From: an uncultured Agathobaculum sp.
GTDB taxonomy: Bacteria > Bacillota > Clostridia > Oscillospirales > Butyricicoccaceae
NCBI RefSeq assembly: GCF_944380975.1
Contig: NZ_CALWJK010000001.1
Location: forward strand, 86,249 to 150,248
DNA: 64,000 nt
Direction: 5' to 3'
Shown here: in pieces, positions 50,648 through 58,574 of the stretch
How the letters are laid out: each line of letters starts with the position of its first letter
Numbering within the stretch: the stretch's first letter is position 1
Position numbers and translations under genes: made by a program
The notes under the pieces: model-generated
Databases searched by the model: none
What the model saw: only the letters and a program-made list of their open reading frames with translations
What the model was told of the DNA's origin: nothing

Positions 50648-51229
50648 ATGTTGTGTAACGATGAAATGAGGCAAGGGATTCTGGCGCGATTGCACGGATA
50701 CCGGTATGAGCACACGCTGGGGTGTGAGCGGGCTGCCAGGAAGCTGGCAGAGCGCTTCGGCGGCGATCCGGAAAAGGCAGGGGTGGCCGCGATCCTACAC
50801 GACATAACAAAGCATCTTTCTCCGCAGGAACAGTTGAATTTATGTGAGAAATACGGTATAATACCCTGTACCGTTGAAAAAAGCGAGCCGAAAATGCTGC
50901 ACGGGAAAACGGCAGCAGCCATTGCGCGCGAGGAATACGACATGCCCGAAGACATCTGCGACGCAATCGCCTGCCATACGACCGGCAAGTACGGTATGAC
51001 CTTGCTGGATAAGATTCTTTATCTGGCCGATTACATCGAGGATACGCGCGACTTTCCAGGCGTGGAAAAGGCGCGTGAGCTGGCGCGCAAAAGCATTGAC
51101 CGTGCGCTGCTCTATTGTTATGACCAAACGCTGACCGAATTGGTTCAGCGTGGCAAACTGATACACAGCGATACAATCGCGGCATATAATGATATGATTC
51201 GACATGGTATTCGCTGGCGTGACGAATAG
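50648..51229 (+). CDS. yqeK: HD-domain hydrolase YqeK (symmetrical diadenosine tetraphosphatase)
   Basis: A 193-residue metal-dependent phosphohydrolase; characterised YqeK proteins split Ap4A into two ADP. HD ligands are His23 (YEHTLGCE), the pair in AILHDITKH near 50, further His in LHGKTAAAI and CHTTGKYGM, and Asp in LYLADYIED. AAAGGCGGGG precedes the ATG. It is followed by the LCP protein gene 24 bases later. Confidence 0.92.
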   Translation: MLCNDEMRQGILARLHGYRYEHTLGCERAARKLAERFGGDPEKAGVAAILHDITKHLSPQEQLNLCEKYGIIPCTVEKSEPKMLHGKTAAAIAREEYDMPEDICDAIACHTTGKYGMTLLDKILYLADYIEDTRDFPGVEKARELARKSIDRALLYCYDQTLTELVQRGKLIHSDTIAAYNDMIRHGIRWRDE

Positions 51230-51253
51230 GACAATACTGGAGGCAGGAATCGT

Positions 51254-52945
51254 TTGAAACTTTTTGGAGGCAGCGGAGGCCACAGCGGCCGCACAAACCG
51301 CACGCAAAAGCAAAGCGCGCCGCGGCAGGCCGCGGGCAAAACCAATCAAAAGCCGATGCCTACGGCGCAGAGAGCGCCGCAGTCCGCGTCAAAGCCTATG
51401 GCGCAGCGAGCGCCGCAGTCTGCGCCGAAATCGGCAGGGAAAAAGGGCGCGAAGGTAAAAAAACAGCCGACCAAGAGCCAGAAACGCAGGCGCATTATTA
51501 TTATCACGGCGGTTGTACTTGCGTTGCTGCTTTGCGTTGCGGCTGCCGCAGTGATTTTTATCCGTCCGCCGCAGGCCAATGATCCAACCATCAAGGATAA
51601 GGAAAACGGAGATAAGATCGACGTCAACAGCATGCTCAATTCGGGCACGCGCATTGATGATGTGTTTACCTTTGTGGTCGGCGCGGTTGACGAGGATGAA
51701 ACCAGAACCGACGCATTGATGGTCGCCACGATGGACGTTAATAAAAAGACCATCAATATTATGAACATTCCGCGCGACACGATGTGCAACAACGGTCTGA
51801 GTGGTGCAAGCCGAAAGATCAATGCCGCTTATGGCATGAGCAAGGGCATTGAGCAGACGAAGATCGAGATCGAACGTCTGATGGGCTTCAAGCCGGATAA
51901 GTATGTTATCGTCAATTTCGACGGCATTGCGGCGATTGTAGATGCAATCGGCGGCATTGATTACGAAATTCCGTTCCGCATGGAATATGATGATCCGTCG
52001 CAGGATCTGCACATCGACCTGTATGCCGGTATGCAGCATCTGGACGGCAAGCAGACGGTAGAATTCCTGCGCTGGCGTCATAATAATGACTATTCCGTAC
52101 AGTATCCGAATGGCGACGAGGGCCGCGTGGAGAACCAGCAGAAGTTCCTCAAGGCGCTTGCAGCGGAAGTATTCCAGCTCAAAAACATCACCAAGGTTCC
52201 GGATATTGCCGATGCGGTATTCCAGAATGTCAAGACCGATTTGACCGCAGGTGAGCTGCTCTGGATGGGCATGCAGGCCTTGCAGATCAAAAACGAGAAT
52301 ATTCAGTTCTTTACGCTCCCCGGTTACGGCGCTATGAGCTATGCCGGCAGCGATCCGTACCAGTATTCGTTCTTCTTCCCGTATTATCAGGAGACGCTTG
52401 ACCTGGTCAACAAGTACTTTAACCCGTATGAGGAGCCGATCACGACGCTTGATATGGTGAGCGGACCGGAAAGCGGCAGCTCTTCGAGTTGGAGCGGCGG
52501 CGTCAGCTCGGGCGAGGATAATTATGTCTGGGGCGACACCTCCGAAAATGATTATAGTGATGATACCGGTTCGTCCAGCGGCGGCAGTTCGTCAGGTGGA
52601 GACACTTCAAGCGGCGGCAGCACAGACCCTGAAGCTGGCGGAGACACGTCGGGTGGCGGAGATACAACCGGCGGTGGTACGTCAGGTGGTGGAGACACCT
52701 CAGGCGGCGGCTCGACTAGCGGTGGAGACACCTCAGGCGGTAGCAGCACTGGCGGCGGAGACACCTCCGGCGGCGGTAGTACCGGCGGCGGAGACGCTTC
52801 TGGCGGCTCGACTGGCGGAGGAGACACTTCGGGCGGCGGCTCGACCGGCGGTGGAGACACCTCGGGCGGCGGCTCGACCGGCGGCGACACCTCCAGCGGT
52901 GGAGATACTTCGGGCGGCGGTGCTGTTGTAGACCCGGAAGCATGA
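51254..52945 (+). CDS. LytR-CpsA-Psr (LCP) family wall glycopolymer transferase with Gly/Ser/Thr repeat tail
   Basis: A 563-residue membrane enzyme that attaches teichoic acid or other polyprenyl-linked glycopolymers to peptidoglycan. The first 80 residues are basic and Gln/Ala/Pro-rich, with an imperfect repeat around QRAPQSA. One helix follows at about 81-103, then the LCP domain (about 140-340) with DALMVATMDV, IPRDTMC, KINAAYGMSKG and the terminal arginines in FLRWRHNND. From about 420 it is Ser/Gly-rich, and from about 455 a repeat of GGGDTSGGGST type runs to the end. The start is TTG 51254 with GGAGG about ten bases upstream; no ATG fits. Confidence 0.9.
   Translation: MKLFGGSGGHSGRTNRTQKQSAPRQAAGKTNQKPMPTAQRAPQSASKPMAQRAPQSAPKSAGKKGAKVKKQPTKSQKRRRIIIITAVVLALLLCVAAAAVIFIRPPQANDPTIKDKENGDKIDVNSMLNSGTRIDDVFTFVVGAVDEDETRTDALMVATMDVNKKTINIMNIPRDTMCNNGLSGASRKINAAYGMSKGIEQTKIEIERLMGFKPDKYVIVNFDGIAAIVDAIGGIDYEIPFRMEYDDPSQDLHIDLYAGMQHLDGKQTVEFLRWRHNNDYSVQYPNGDEGRVENQQKFLKALAAEVFQLKNITKVPDIADAVFQNVKTDLTAGELLWMGMQALQIKNENIQFFTLPGYGAMSYAGSDPYQYSFFFPYYQETLDLVNKYFNPYEEPITTLDMVSGPESGSSSSWSGGVSSGEDNYVWGDTSENDYSDDTGSSSGGSSSGGDTSSGGSTDPEAGGDTSGGGDTTGGGTSGGGDTSGGGSTSGGDTSGGSSTGGGDTSGGGSTGGGDASGGSTGGGDTSGGGSTGGGDTSGGGSTGGDTSSGGDTSGGGAVVDPEA
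52598..52922 (+). repeat. GC-rich direct repeats coding the Gly/Ser/Thr/Asp tail of the LCP protein
   Basis: Imperfect tandem units of about 24-33 bases, each close to GGCGGCGGCTCGACC plus GGCGGTGGAGACACC, repeat about ten times and code for GGGDTSGGGST-like blocks. Synonymous differences between units show that the array has drifted, yet the frame is kept. Such arrays gain and lose units by slippage. Confidence 0.8.
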
Positions 52946-52967
52946 TAATAAAGAAGGAGTTTGAAAA

Positions 52968-53333
52968 TTGACTGCAAAAGATACCGTAAAAGCGATTTGT
53001 GAAGCGCTGATAGAGAAAAAGGCGCAGGAAATCGAAGTGCTGCAGGTAGAACGCCTGACCGAGCTGACCGAGTATTTCGTCATCTGTTCGGCTTCTTCGA
53101 CCACGCAGGTCAAGGCGCTGGCTGATAACGTGGAGTGGCGTCTGAAATACGACCATGAAACGCTGGTGCATCACACCGAGGGTTATGAATCTGCGCAGTG
53201 GATGCTGCTGGATTATGGCTGCGTGGTGCTGCATGTGTTCATGCCGGAGGCTCGCAAGTTCTACAATCTGGAGAACCTGTGGAAGGACGGAACGCCTGTG
53301 GCGCTGTCCGAGCTTGGCATTGCAGAAAAATAA
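52968..53333 (+). CDS. rsfS: Ribosomal silencing factor RsfS
   Basis: A 121-residue factor that binds L14 on the large subunit and blocks subunit joining when nutrients fall. Family motifs: DIVVLQVE-like EIEVLQVERLTELTEYFVICSA (shown in part), then VEWRLKYDHE, EGYESAQWMLLDYGCVVLHVF and RKFYNLENLW. TTG 52968 is the start: AAGGAG lies eight bases upstream and no ATG is in frame nearby. It lies after the LCP gene and before leuS in the usual cluster. Confidence 0.93.
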   Translation: MTAKDTVKAICEALIEKKAQEIEVLQVERLTELTEYFVICSASSTTQVKALADNVEWRLKYDHETLVHHTEGYESAQWMLLDYGCVVLHVFMPEARKFYNLENLWKDGTPVALSELGIAEK

Positions 53334-53341
53334 AACGGGAT

Positions 53342-53370
53342 GCGGCGGATGCAGAAAGTGTGTCCGCCGC
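53342..53370. repeat. Hairpin between rsfS and leuS
   Basis: GCGGCGGA (53342-53349) pairs with TCCGCCGC (53363-53370) around a 13-base loop. No T run follows, so it is not a clear terminator. The gap is too short for a T-box. Confidence 0.45.
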
Positions 53371-53415
53371 GTTACCGCGCCTAAAATAAACCATTCACTT
53401 TAGGGGGAAATACCG

Positions 53416-55824
53416 TTGAAGTACGATCACAAACTGGTTGAAAAAAAGTGGCAGGACATCTGGGATGAGGCGCATTGCTTCGAAGCGGAAAACGGCGGCG
53501 ATAAAGAAAAATTCTATGCGCTGGTTGAGTTCCCGTATCCGTCCGGCCAGGGTCTGCACGTAGGTCACCCGCGTTCTTACACTGCGCTGGATATTGTTGC
53601 GCGTAAAAAGCGCATGCAGGGCTATAATGTGCTGTATCCGATGGGGTGGGATGCCTTTGGTCTGCCGACCGAGAACTTTGCCATCAAGAACCACATCCAT
53701 CCGGCCGAAGTAACCAAGAAGAACGTTGCGCGCTTTAAGAGCCAGCTCAAGTCGCTCGGTTTGTCGTTCGACTGGTCGCGTGAGATCAACACGACCGACC
53801 CGAACTACTACAAGTGGACGCAGTGGATTTTCTTGCAGCTGTTTAAGAAGGGCCTTGCCTATAAGAAGGAAATGAGCGTCAACTGGTGCACCTCCTGTAA
53901 GTGCGTGCTGGCAAACGAAGAGGTTGTCAACGGCGTATGCGAGCGCTGCGGCAGCGAGGTTGTGCACAAGACCAAGAGCCAGTGGATGCTGGCAATTACC
54001 AAGTACGCGCAGCGTCTGATCGACGATCTGGATGAGGTGGACTTCATTGAGCGCATCAAGGTGCAGCAGCGCAACTGGATCGGCCGCTCGACCGGCGCAG
54101 AGGTCGATTTTAAGACCACCGAGGGTGATACGCTGACCGTTTACACTACCCGTCCGGATACGCTGTTCGGCGCGACCTATATGGTCATCTCGCCTGAGCA
54201 TCCGTCAGTCGAGAAGTGGGCGGACAAGCTGAAGAATATTGACGCGGTACGCGCGTACCGTGAGGAAGCCGCCCGCAAGTCGGATTTCGAGCGCACCGAG
54301 CTGAACAAGGACAAGACCGGCGTTAAGCTGGACGGCGTGGCAGCCATCAATCCGGTCAATGGACGTGAGATTCCGATTTTCGTGTCTGACTACGTTCTGA
54401 TGGGTTATGGCACGGGTGCGATCATGGCCGTTCCGGCACATGATGACCGTGACTGGGAGTTTGCCAAGAAGTTCGGCTGCGAGATCATCGAAGTCGTTTC
54501 TGGCGGCGAGGATGTACAGAAGGCTGCGTTCACGGCCAAGGATGAGACTGGCATTCTGGTCAACTCGGATTTCCTCAACGGCAAGACGGTCAAGGACGCG
54601 ATTCCGGCGATGATTGCATGGCTGGAGGAGAAGGGTATCGGCCACGCCAAGGTACAGTATAAGCTGCGCGACTGGGTATTCTCCCGCCAGCGCTACTGGG
54701 GCGAACCCATTCCGCTGGTGCACTGCGAGAAGTGCGGCTGGGTGCCGATTCCGGAGGAGCAGCTGCCGTTGACCTTGCCAGACGTGGAGAGCTACGAGCC
54801 CACCGAAAACGGCGAAAGTCCGCTTGCCAAGATGACCGACTGGGTCAACACTACTTGTCCGTGCTGTGGCGGCCCTGCCAAGCGCGAGACCGACACCATG
54901 CCCCAGTGGGCTGGTTCTTCGTGGTATTTCCTGCGCTATATGGACCCGCACAACGACAAGGCGCTTGCCTCTAAGGAAGCGCTCGAATACTGGTCGCCGG
55001 TCGACTGGTACAACGGCGGCATGGAGCATACCACGCTGCATCTGCTGTACAGCCGTTTCTGGCACAAGTTCCTGTATGACATTGGTGTTGTGCCGACCAA
55101 GGAGCCGTATGCCCGCCGTACGAGCCACGGCATGATTCTGGGCGAGAACGGCGAGAAGATGTCCAAGAGTCGCGGTAATGTGGTCAATCCGGACGAAATC
55201 GTTGATACCTACGGCGCGGATACCATGCGTCTGTACGAAATGTTCATTGGCGACTTTGAGAAGGCTGCGCCGTGGAGCCCGAAGTCCATTAAGGGCTGCC
55301 GCCGCTTCCTTGAGCGTGTATGGGGTCTGGCCGAAAAGGTGCAGGAGGGCGACGCATACTCCAAGCAGCACGAAGTGCTCATGCACCGCACGATCAAGAA
55401 GGTTGGCGAAGACGCGGACAACCTCAAGGCGAATACCGCGATCGCAGCGCTGATGACCATGCTCAACGAGTTTTATGATAAGGGCGTCAACAAGGCCGAG
55501 TATATGACCTTCCTGACGATGCTCAACCCGTTTGCACCGCACATCACCGAAGAACTGTGGCAGCAGATGGGCGGCGAAGGCTTGCTGTCTGTTGCACCGT
55601 GGCCGGTATATGAAGAAGCCAAGACGGTCGAGGATACCGTAGAAGTGGCAGTACAGGTCAACGGCAAGCTCAAGTGCACGATCAAGCTGCCGGCGGATTG
55701 CGATAAGCAGGTGGCCATTGACACCGCGCTTGCAGAGGAGAAGGTGCAGAACGCGATTGCGGGCAAGGAAATGATCAAGCAGATCGTCGTACCTGGTAAA
55801 ATTGTCAATCTGGTCGTTCGTTAA
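53416..55824 (+). CDS. leuS: Leucyl-tRNA synthetase
   Basis: An 802-residue class I enzyme charging tRNA-Leu. HIGH-type motif in [17 protein letters not shown], zinc-binding Cys residues in [14 protein letters not shown] with CERCGSEV, the editing domain (about 220-410, with [12 protein letters not shown] and [14 protein letters not shown]), KMSKS in [14 protein letters not shown], and the anticodon-binding end. The start is TTG 53416 (first residues [12 protein letters not shown]), with TAGGGGGAAA upstream. It is the last gene of the long smc-leuS run. No terminator is seen before the rpsU promoter. Confidence 0.96.
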   Translation: MKYDHKLVEKKWQDIWDEAHCFEAENGGDKEKFYALVEFPYPSGQGLHVGHPRSYTALDIVARKKRMQGYNVLYPMGWDAFGLPTENFAIKNHIHPAEVTKKNVARFKSQLKSLGLSFDWSREINTTDPNYYKWTQWIFLQLFKKGLAYKKEMSVNWCTSCKCVLANEEVVNGVCERCGSEVVHKTKSQWMLAITKYAQRLIDDLDEVDFIERIKVQQRNWIGRSTGAEVDFKTTEGDTLTVYTTRPDTLFGATYMVISPEHPSVEKWADKLKNIDAVRAYREEAARKSDFERTELNKDKTGVKLDGVAAINPVNGREIPIFVSDYVLMGYGTGAIMAVPAHDDRDWEFAKKFGCEIIEVVSGGEDVQKAAFTAKDETGILVNSDFLNGKTVKDAIPAMIAWLEEKGIGHAKVQYKLRDWVFSRQRYWGEPIPLVHCEKCGWVPIPEEQLPLTLPDVESYEPTENGESPLAKMTDWVNTTCPCCGGPAKRETDTMPQWAGSSWYFLRYMDPHNDKALASKEALEYWSPVDWYNGGMEHTTLHLLYSRFWHKFLYDIGVVPTKEPYARRTSHGMILGENGEKMSKSRGNVVNPDEIVDTYGADTMRLYEMFIGDFEKAAPWSPKSIKGCRRFLERVWGLAEKVQEGDAYSKQHEVLMHRTIKKVGEDADNLKANTAIAALMTMLNEFYDKGVNKAEYMTFLTMLNPFAPHITEELWQQMGGEGLLSVAPWPVYEEAKTVEDTVEVAVQVNGKLKCTIKLPADCDKQVAIDTALAEEKVQNAIAGKEMIKQIVVPGKIVNLVVR

Positions 55825-55833
55825 ACTTTCTTA

Positions 55834-55862
55834 TTGACACGGACGGTAAAAACAGATATAAT
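55834..55862 (+). promoter_or_regulatory. Consensus sigma-A promoter of rpsU
   Basis: Perfect TTGACA (55834-55839), 17-base spacer, perfect TATAAT (55857-55862). The leader of about 77 bases contains GC-rich hairpins (for example CGGCCGTG and CACGGTG near 55880-55901), a possible site of control of S21 synthesis. Confidence 0.9.
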
Positions 55863-55945
55863 ATTCTTACGGTTTTGTGTGCCACGGTGCATGCGGCCGT
55901 GCAAAGTGTTCCTCCAGAGGGGAACGCGCGGAGGGAGGGAAAACA

Positions 55946-56128
55946 GTGTCGGAGATCCGCATCAAAGAAAATGAATCTATTGACAGCGCGCTGCGCCGTT
56001 TCAAGCGTTCGTGCGCCAAGGCGGGTACGCTTTCCGAGCTCCGCAAGCGTGAGCATTATGAAAGCCCGAGCGTCAAGCGCCGCAAGAAGTCTGAGGCAGC
56101 GCGCGCGAAGAAGAAAAAGTTTCGCTAA
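55946..56128 (+). CDS. rpsU: 30S ribosomal protein S21
   Basis: A 60-residue basic ribosomal protein of the small subunit, near the anti-Shine-Dalgarno end of 16S r[23 protein letters not shown] at the start and the Arg/Lys-rich [21 protein letters not shown] end are typical. The start is GTG 55946 behind GGAGGGA; in-frame codons upstream from 55877 belong to the leader. It is a single-gene unit between a consensus promoter and a strong terminator. Confidence 0.95.
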   Translation: MSEIRIKENESIDSALRRFKRSCAKAGTLSELRKREHYESPSVKRRKKSEAARAKKKKFR

Positions 56129-56135
56129 TTGACTG

Positions 56136-56170
56136 AAAAAGAGCAGATGCTTTTGCATCTGCTCTTTTTT
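56136..56170 (+). terminator. Terminator after rpsU
   Basis: Stem AAAAAGAGCAGATGC with GCATCTGCTCTTTTTT, loop TTTT. Confidence 0.9.
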
Positions 56171-56243
56171 CGTCTGCTATGAAAAATGATAAAAACGGTC
56201 ATTTCGGCAGTGTTTACACTTCTTTCAAATTTTCTACAAACTT

Positions 56244-56271
56244 TAGACATATGGGTACGGTATAGTATAAC
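56244..56271 (+). promoter_or_regulatory. Promoter of a probable non-coding RNA
   Basis: TAGACA at 56244-56249, 16-base spacer, TATAAC at 56266-56271. Predicted start near 56278, just before AAGGGAACAACCCC. Confidence 0.55.
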
Positions 56272-56277
56272 CACAGC

Positions 56278-56445
56278 AAGGGAACAACCCCTTTTGATAT
56301 AAACTTCTTCATGGGAAGACGATAAAAATCTGTTCGGCCCTGTGGGACGGAATACCGCGCAGGCTCCCGGACAGTCCAAAGACAAGAGGCGCAAACGCCC
56401 ATTATTATAGAAAGCGCGCACTGCATCAGGCAGCGCGCGTTTTTT
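56278..56445 (+). ncRNA. Probable structured non-coding RNA of about 168 bases, family unknown
   Basis: No open frame with a ribosome binding site is present, yet the stretch lies between a promoter and a strong terminator and is full of pairing. Seen: GGG/CCC hairpin at the 5' end (56280-56291); CTTC/GAAG (56304-56318); a long arm CTGTTCGG (56330-56337) with CCGGACAG (56367-56374) that encloses CCTGTG with CGCAGG; a GGCG-CAAA-CGCC hairpin near 56388-56399; and the terminator at 56414-56445. I checked it by eye against SRP RNA, 6S RNA, tmRNA, RNase P and common riboswitches without a match. It could also be a leader of the topoisomerase genes, but those have their own promoter at 56485. Confidence 0.5.
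56414..56445 (+). terminator. Terminator of the probable non-coding RNA
   Basis: GCGCG plus CTGC (two-base bulge) pairs with GCAG plus CGCGC around a five-base loop, followed by six T. Confidence 0.8.
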
Positions 56446-56484
56446 GTCGAAAAACTGATTTTGCGTATATACATCGGAAAATGA

Positions 56485-56513
56485 TTGAAAAATAAAGCAA
56501 AACAGCGTATAAT
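56485..56513 (+). promoter_or_regulatory. Promoter of the topoisomerase pair
   Basis: TTGAAA at 56485-56490, 17-base spacer, perfect TATAAT at 56508-56513; leader of about 43 bases. Confidence 0.75.
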
Positions 56514-56562
56514 ATGATAGTTATGGATTTGAGAACTGCGGAAACAGGGAGTTAAGGACGAT

Positions 56563-58557
56563 ATGAGCAAAGCAAAACCGTCATACGGCAACGAGAGCAT
56601 CTCCTCGCTCAAAGGTGCGGACCGTGTGCGCAAACGCCCGGGTGTTATCTTTGGCTCGGACGGGCTGGAAGGCTGCGAGCACGCAGTGTTTGAAATCTTA
56701 TCCAACTCGATCGACGAAGCGCGTGAGGGCTTTGGTACGGAAATTGTCACCACCCGTTATGAGGATGGCTCGATCGAGGTAGCCGACCGTGGTCGTGGTG
56801 TGCCGATCGAGTGGAACGAAAACGAGCAGCGTTATAACTGGGAGCTGGTGTTCTGTGAGCTGTATGCGGGCGGCAAGTATAAAAACGATACCGGTGAAAA
56901 CTATGAGTTCTCTTTGGGTCTGAACGGACTAGGCACCTGTGCGACTCAGTATTCTTCGGAATACATGGATGTAACAGTGGTGCGCGACGGGTTCGAGTAT
57001 CGTTTGCACTTTGAAAAGGGCGAGAACAGGACCGATGCCAAGGAGGGCTTTATCAAAAAGCCCACGACGGCGAAAAAAACCGGCACGACCATTCGCTGGA
57101 AGCCCGATCTGGAAGTGTTTACGGATATCAACATTCCGGTGGACTATTATCTGGACACGCTTAAGCGGCAGGCCGTTGTCAACAGCCATATCAAATTCGT
57201 GCTGCGCAATCAGGTCGGCGGCATGTTTGAAACGACAGAGTTCCTCTATCAAAACGGAATTGTGGATTATGTCACCGAGCTTGTGGGTGAAAACCCGTTG
57301 ACCACGGTGCAGTTTCTGGAAGGCGAGCGTCGTGGCCGCGATCGTGCGGACAAGCCCGAATACAAGGTAAAGCTGTCCTGCGCGTTCTGTTTTTCCTCTG
57401 CTGTATCGCGCATCGAATATTATCACAACTCTTCGTGGCTGGAGCACGGCGGCGCGCCGGACAAGGCGGTGCGTTCAGCGTTTGTTTCGGCGCTGGATGC
57501 GTACCTCAAGCAGAACGGAAAATATACCAAGAACGAAAGTAAGGTCACGTTTCAGGACGTGATGGATAGTCTGGTGCTCGTGACCAACTGCTTTTCCACC
57601 CAGACCTCGTATGAAAACCAAACCAAAAAGGCCATCACCAACAAGTTCATCCAAGAGGCGATGACCGATTTCCTCAAGCAGGGGTTGGAAATATACTTCA
57701 TCGAGAACAAGGCCGAGGCGGATAAGATTGCCGAGCAGATCCTCATCAATAAGCGCAGCCGCGAGCAGGCGGAAAAGGCGCGCTTGAACATCAAAAAGAA
57801 GCTGTCCGGCGGCATTGACCTTGCCAACCGCGTGCAGAAGTTTGTCGATTGCCGCACCAAGGATGTCACGCGGCGCGAACTGTATATCGTGGAGGGTGAT
57901 TCCGCGCTCGGTTCGGTCAAACAGGGACGTGACAGCGAGTTTCAGGCGATCATGCCGGTGCGCGGTAAGATTCTCAACTGTCTGAAAGCAGATTACGGCA
58001 AGATTTTTAAGAATGATATCATCACTGACCTGCTGAAGGTGCTCGGCTGCGGAGTCGAGGTGCGCGGCAAGGCTGCAAAAGATTTGTCCGCGTTTGATTT
58101 GGAAGCACTCCGCTGGCGGCGCATCATTATCTGCACCGATGCCGACGTAGACGGCTTCCAGATTCGCACGCTGATTCTGACCATGCTGTACCGGCTGGTG
58201 CCGACGCTGATCGAGAAAGGGTATGTGTATATCGCGGAGTCGCCGCTTTATGAGATCACCTACCGGGACAAGAACTATTTCGCGTTCGATGAGGGCGAAA
58301 AGGTCGCGATCCTGCAAAAGCTGGAGGGCAAAAAGGTGCTGATCCAGCGCTCCAAGGGTCTGGGTGAGAATGAAGCGGATATGATGTGGGAGACTACGAT
58401 GAATCCCGAGACCCGCCGCCTGATTCGCATTCAGCCGGAGGACGCCAAGGCGACCAGTGAAATGTTTGACCTGCTGCTGGGTGATAATTTGTCCGGCCGC
58501 AAGGAATATATCGCGGAAAACGGCGCGCAGTATTTGGATTTGGCGGATATATCCTGA
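56563..58557 (+). CDS. Divergent type IIA topoisomerase ATPase subunit (GyrB/ParE family)
   Basis: A 664-residue ATPase and Toprim subunit, the length of ParE. GHKL ATP-binding motifs are present but altered: FEILSNSIDEA near 43 (usual YEIVDNSIDEA) and SLGLNGLGTCATQ near 117 (usual SGGLHGVGASVVN). The Toprim motifs read VEGDSALGSVKQGRD (usual SAGG) and CTDADVDGFQIRTL (usual DGAHIRTL), with the acidic residues kept. So it is probably active but clearly not the housekeeping GyrB. It precedes the A subunit by 17 bases. AGGGAGTTAAGG lies before ATG 56563. I call it a topoisomerase IV-like paralogue; which reaction it prefers cannot be told from sequence. Confidence 0.88.
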   Translation: MSKAKPSYGNESISSLKGADRVRKRPGVIFGSDGLEGCEHAVFEILSNSIDEAREGFGTEIVTTRYEDGSIEVADRGRGVPIEWNENEQRYNWELVFCELYAGGKYKNDTGENYEFSLGLNGLGTCATQYSSEYMDVTVVRDGFEYRLHFEKGENRTDAKEGFIKKPTTAKKTGTTIRWKPDLEVFTDINIPVDYYLDTLKRQAVVNSHIKFVLRNQVGGMFETTEFLYQNGIVDYVTELVGENPLTTVQFLEGERRGRDRADKPEYKVKLSCAFCFSSAVSRIEYYHNSSWLEHGGAPDKAVRSAFVSALDAYLKQNGKYTKNESKVTFQDVMDSLVLVTNCFSTQTSYENQTKKAITNKFIQEAMTDFLKQGLEIYFIENKAEADKIAEQILINKRSREQAEKARLNIKKKLSGGIDLANRVQKFVDCRTKDVTRRELYIVEGDSALGSVKQGRDSEFQAIMPVRGKILNCLKADYGKIFKNDIITDLLKVLGCGVEVRGKAAKDLSAFDLEALRWRRIIICTDADVDGFQIRTLILTMLYRLVPTLIEKGYVYIAESPLYEITYRDKNYFAFDEGEKVAILQKLEGKKVLIQRSKGLGENEADMMWETTMNPETRRLIRIQPEDAKATSEMFDLLLGDNLSGRKEYIAENGAQYLDLADIS

Positions 58558-58574
58558 CAAGGAGTTAAATTCGG

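Noticed and set aside
52598-52922. A CRISPR array, because of regularly spaced repeats
   Set aside because: The repeats are adjacent, imperfect, in frame with the LCP gene and have no unique spacers.
52552-52977. Proline-rich and arginine-rich frames opposite and out of frame with the LCP repeat tail
   Set aside because: They are produced by the repeated GGC/GGT codons of the tail read in other frames and lack start signals.
53334-53415. A T-box leader for leuS
   Set aside because: The gap is only 82 bases and shows neither a T-box sequence nor an antiterminator.
56278-56445. 6S RNA or SRP RNA
   Set aside because: The 5' and 3' ends do not pair into one long interrupted hairpin as in 6S RNA, and the SRP motif GGTCCGGAAGGAAGCAGC is absent.
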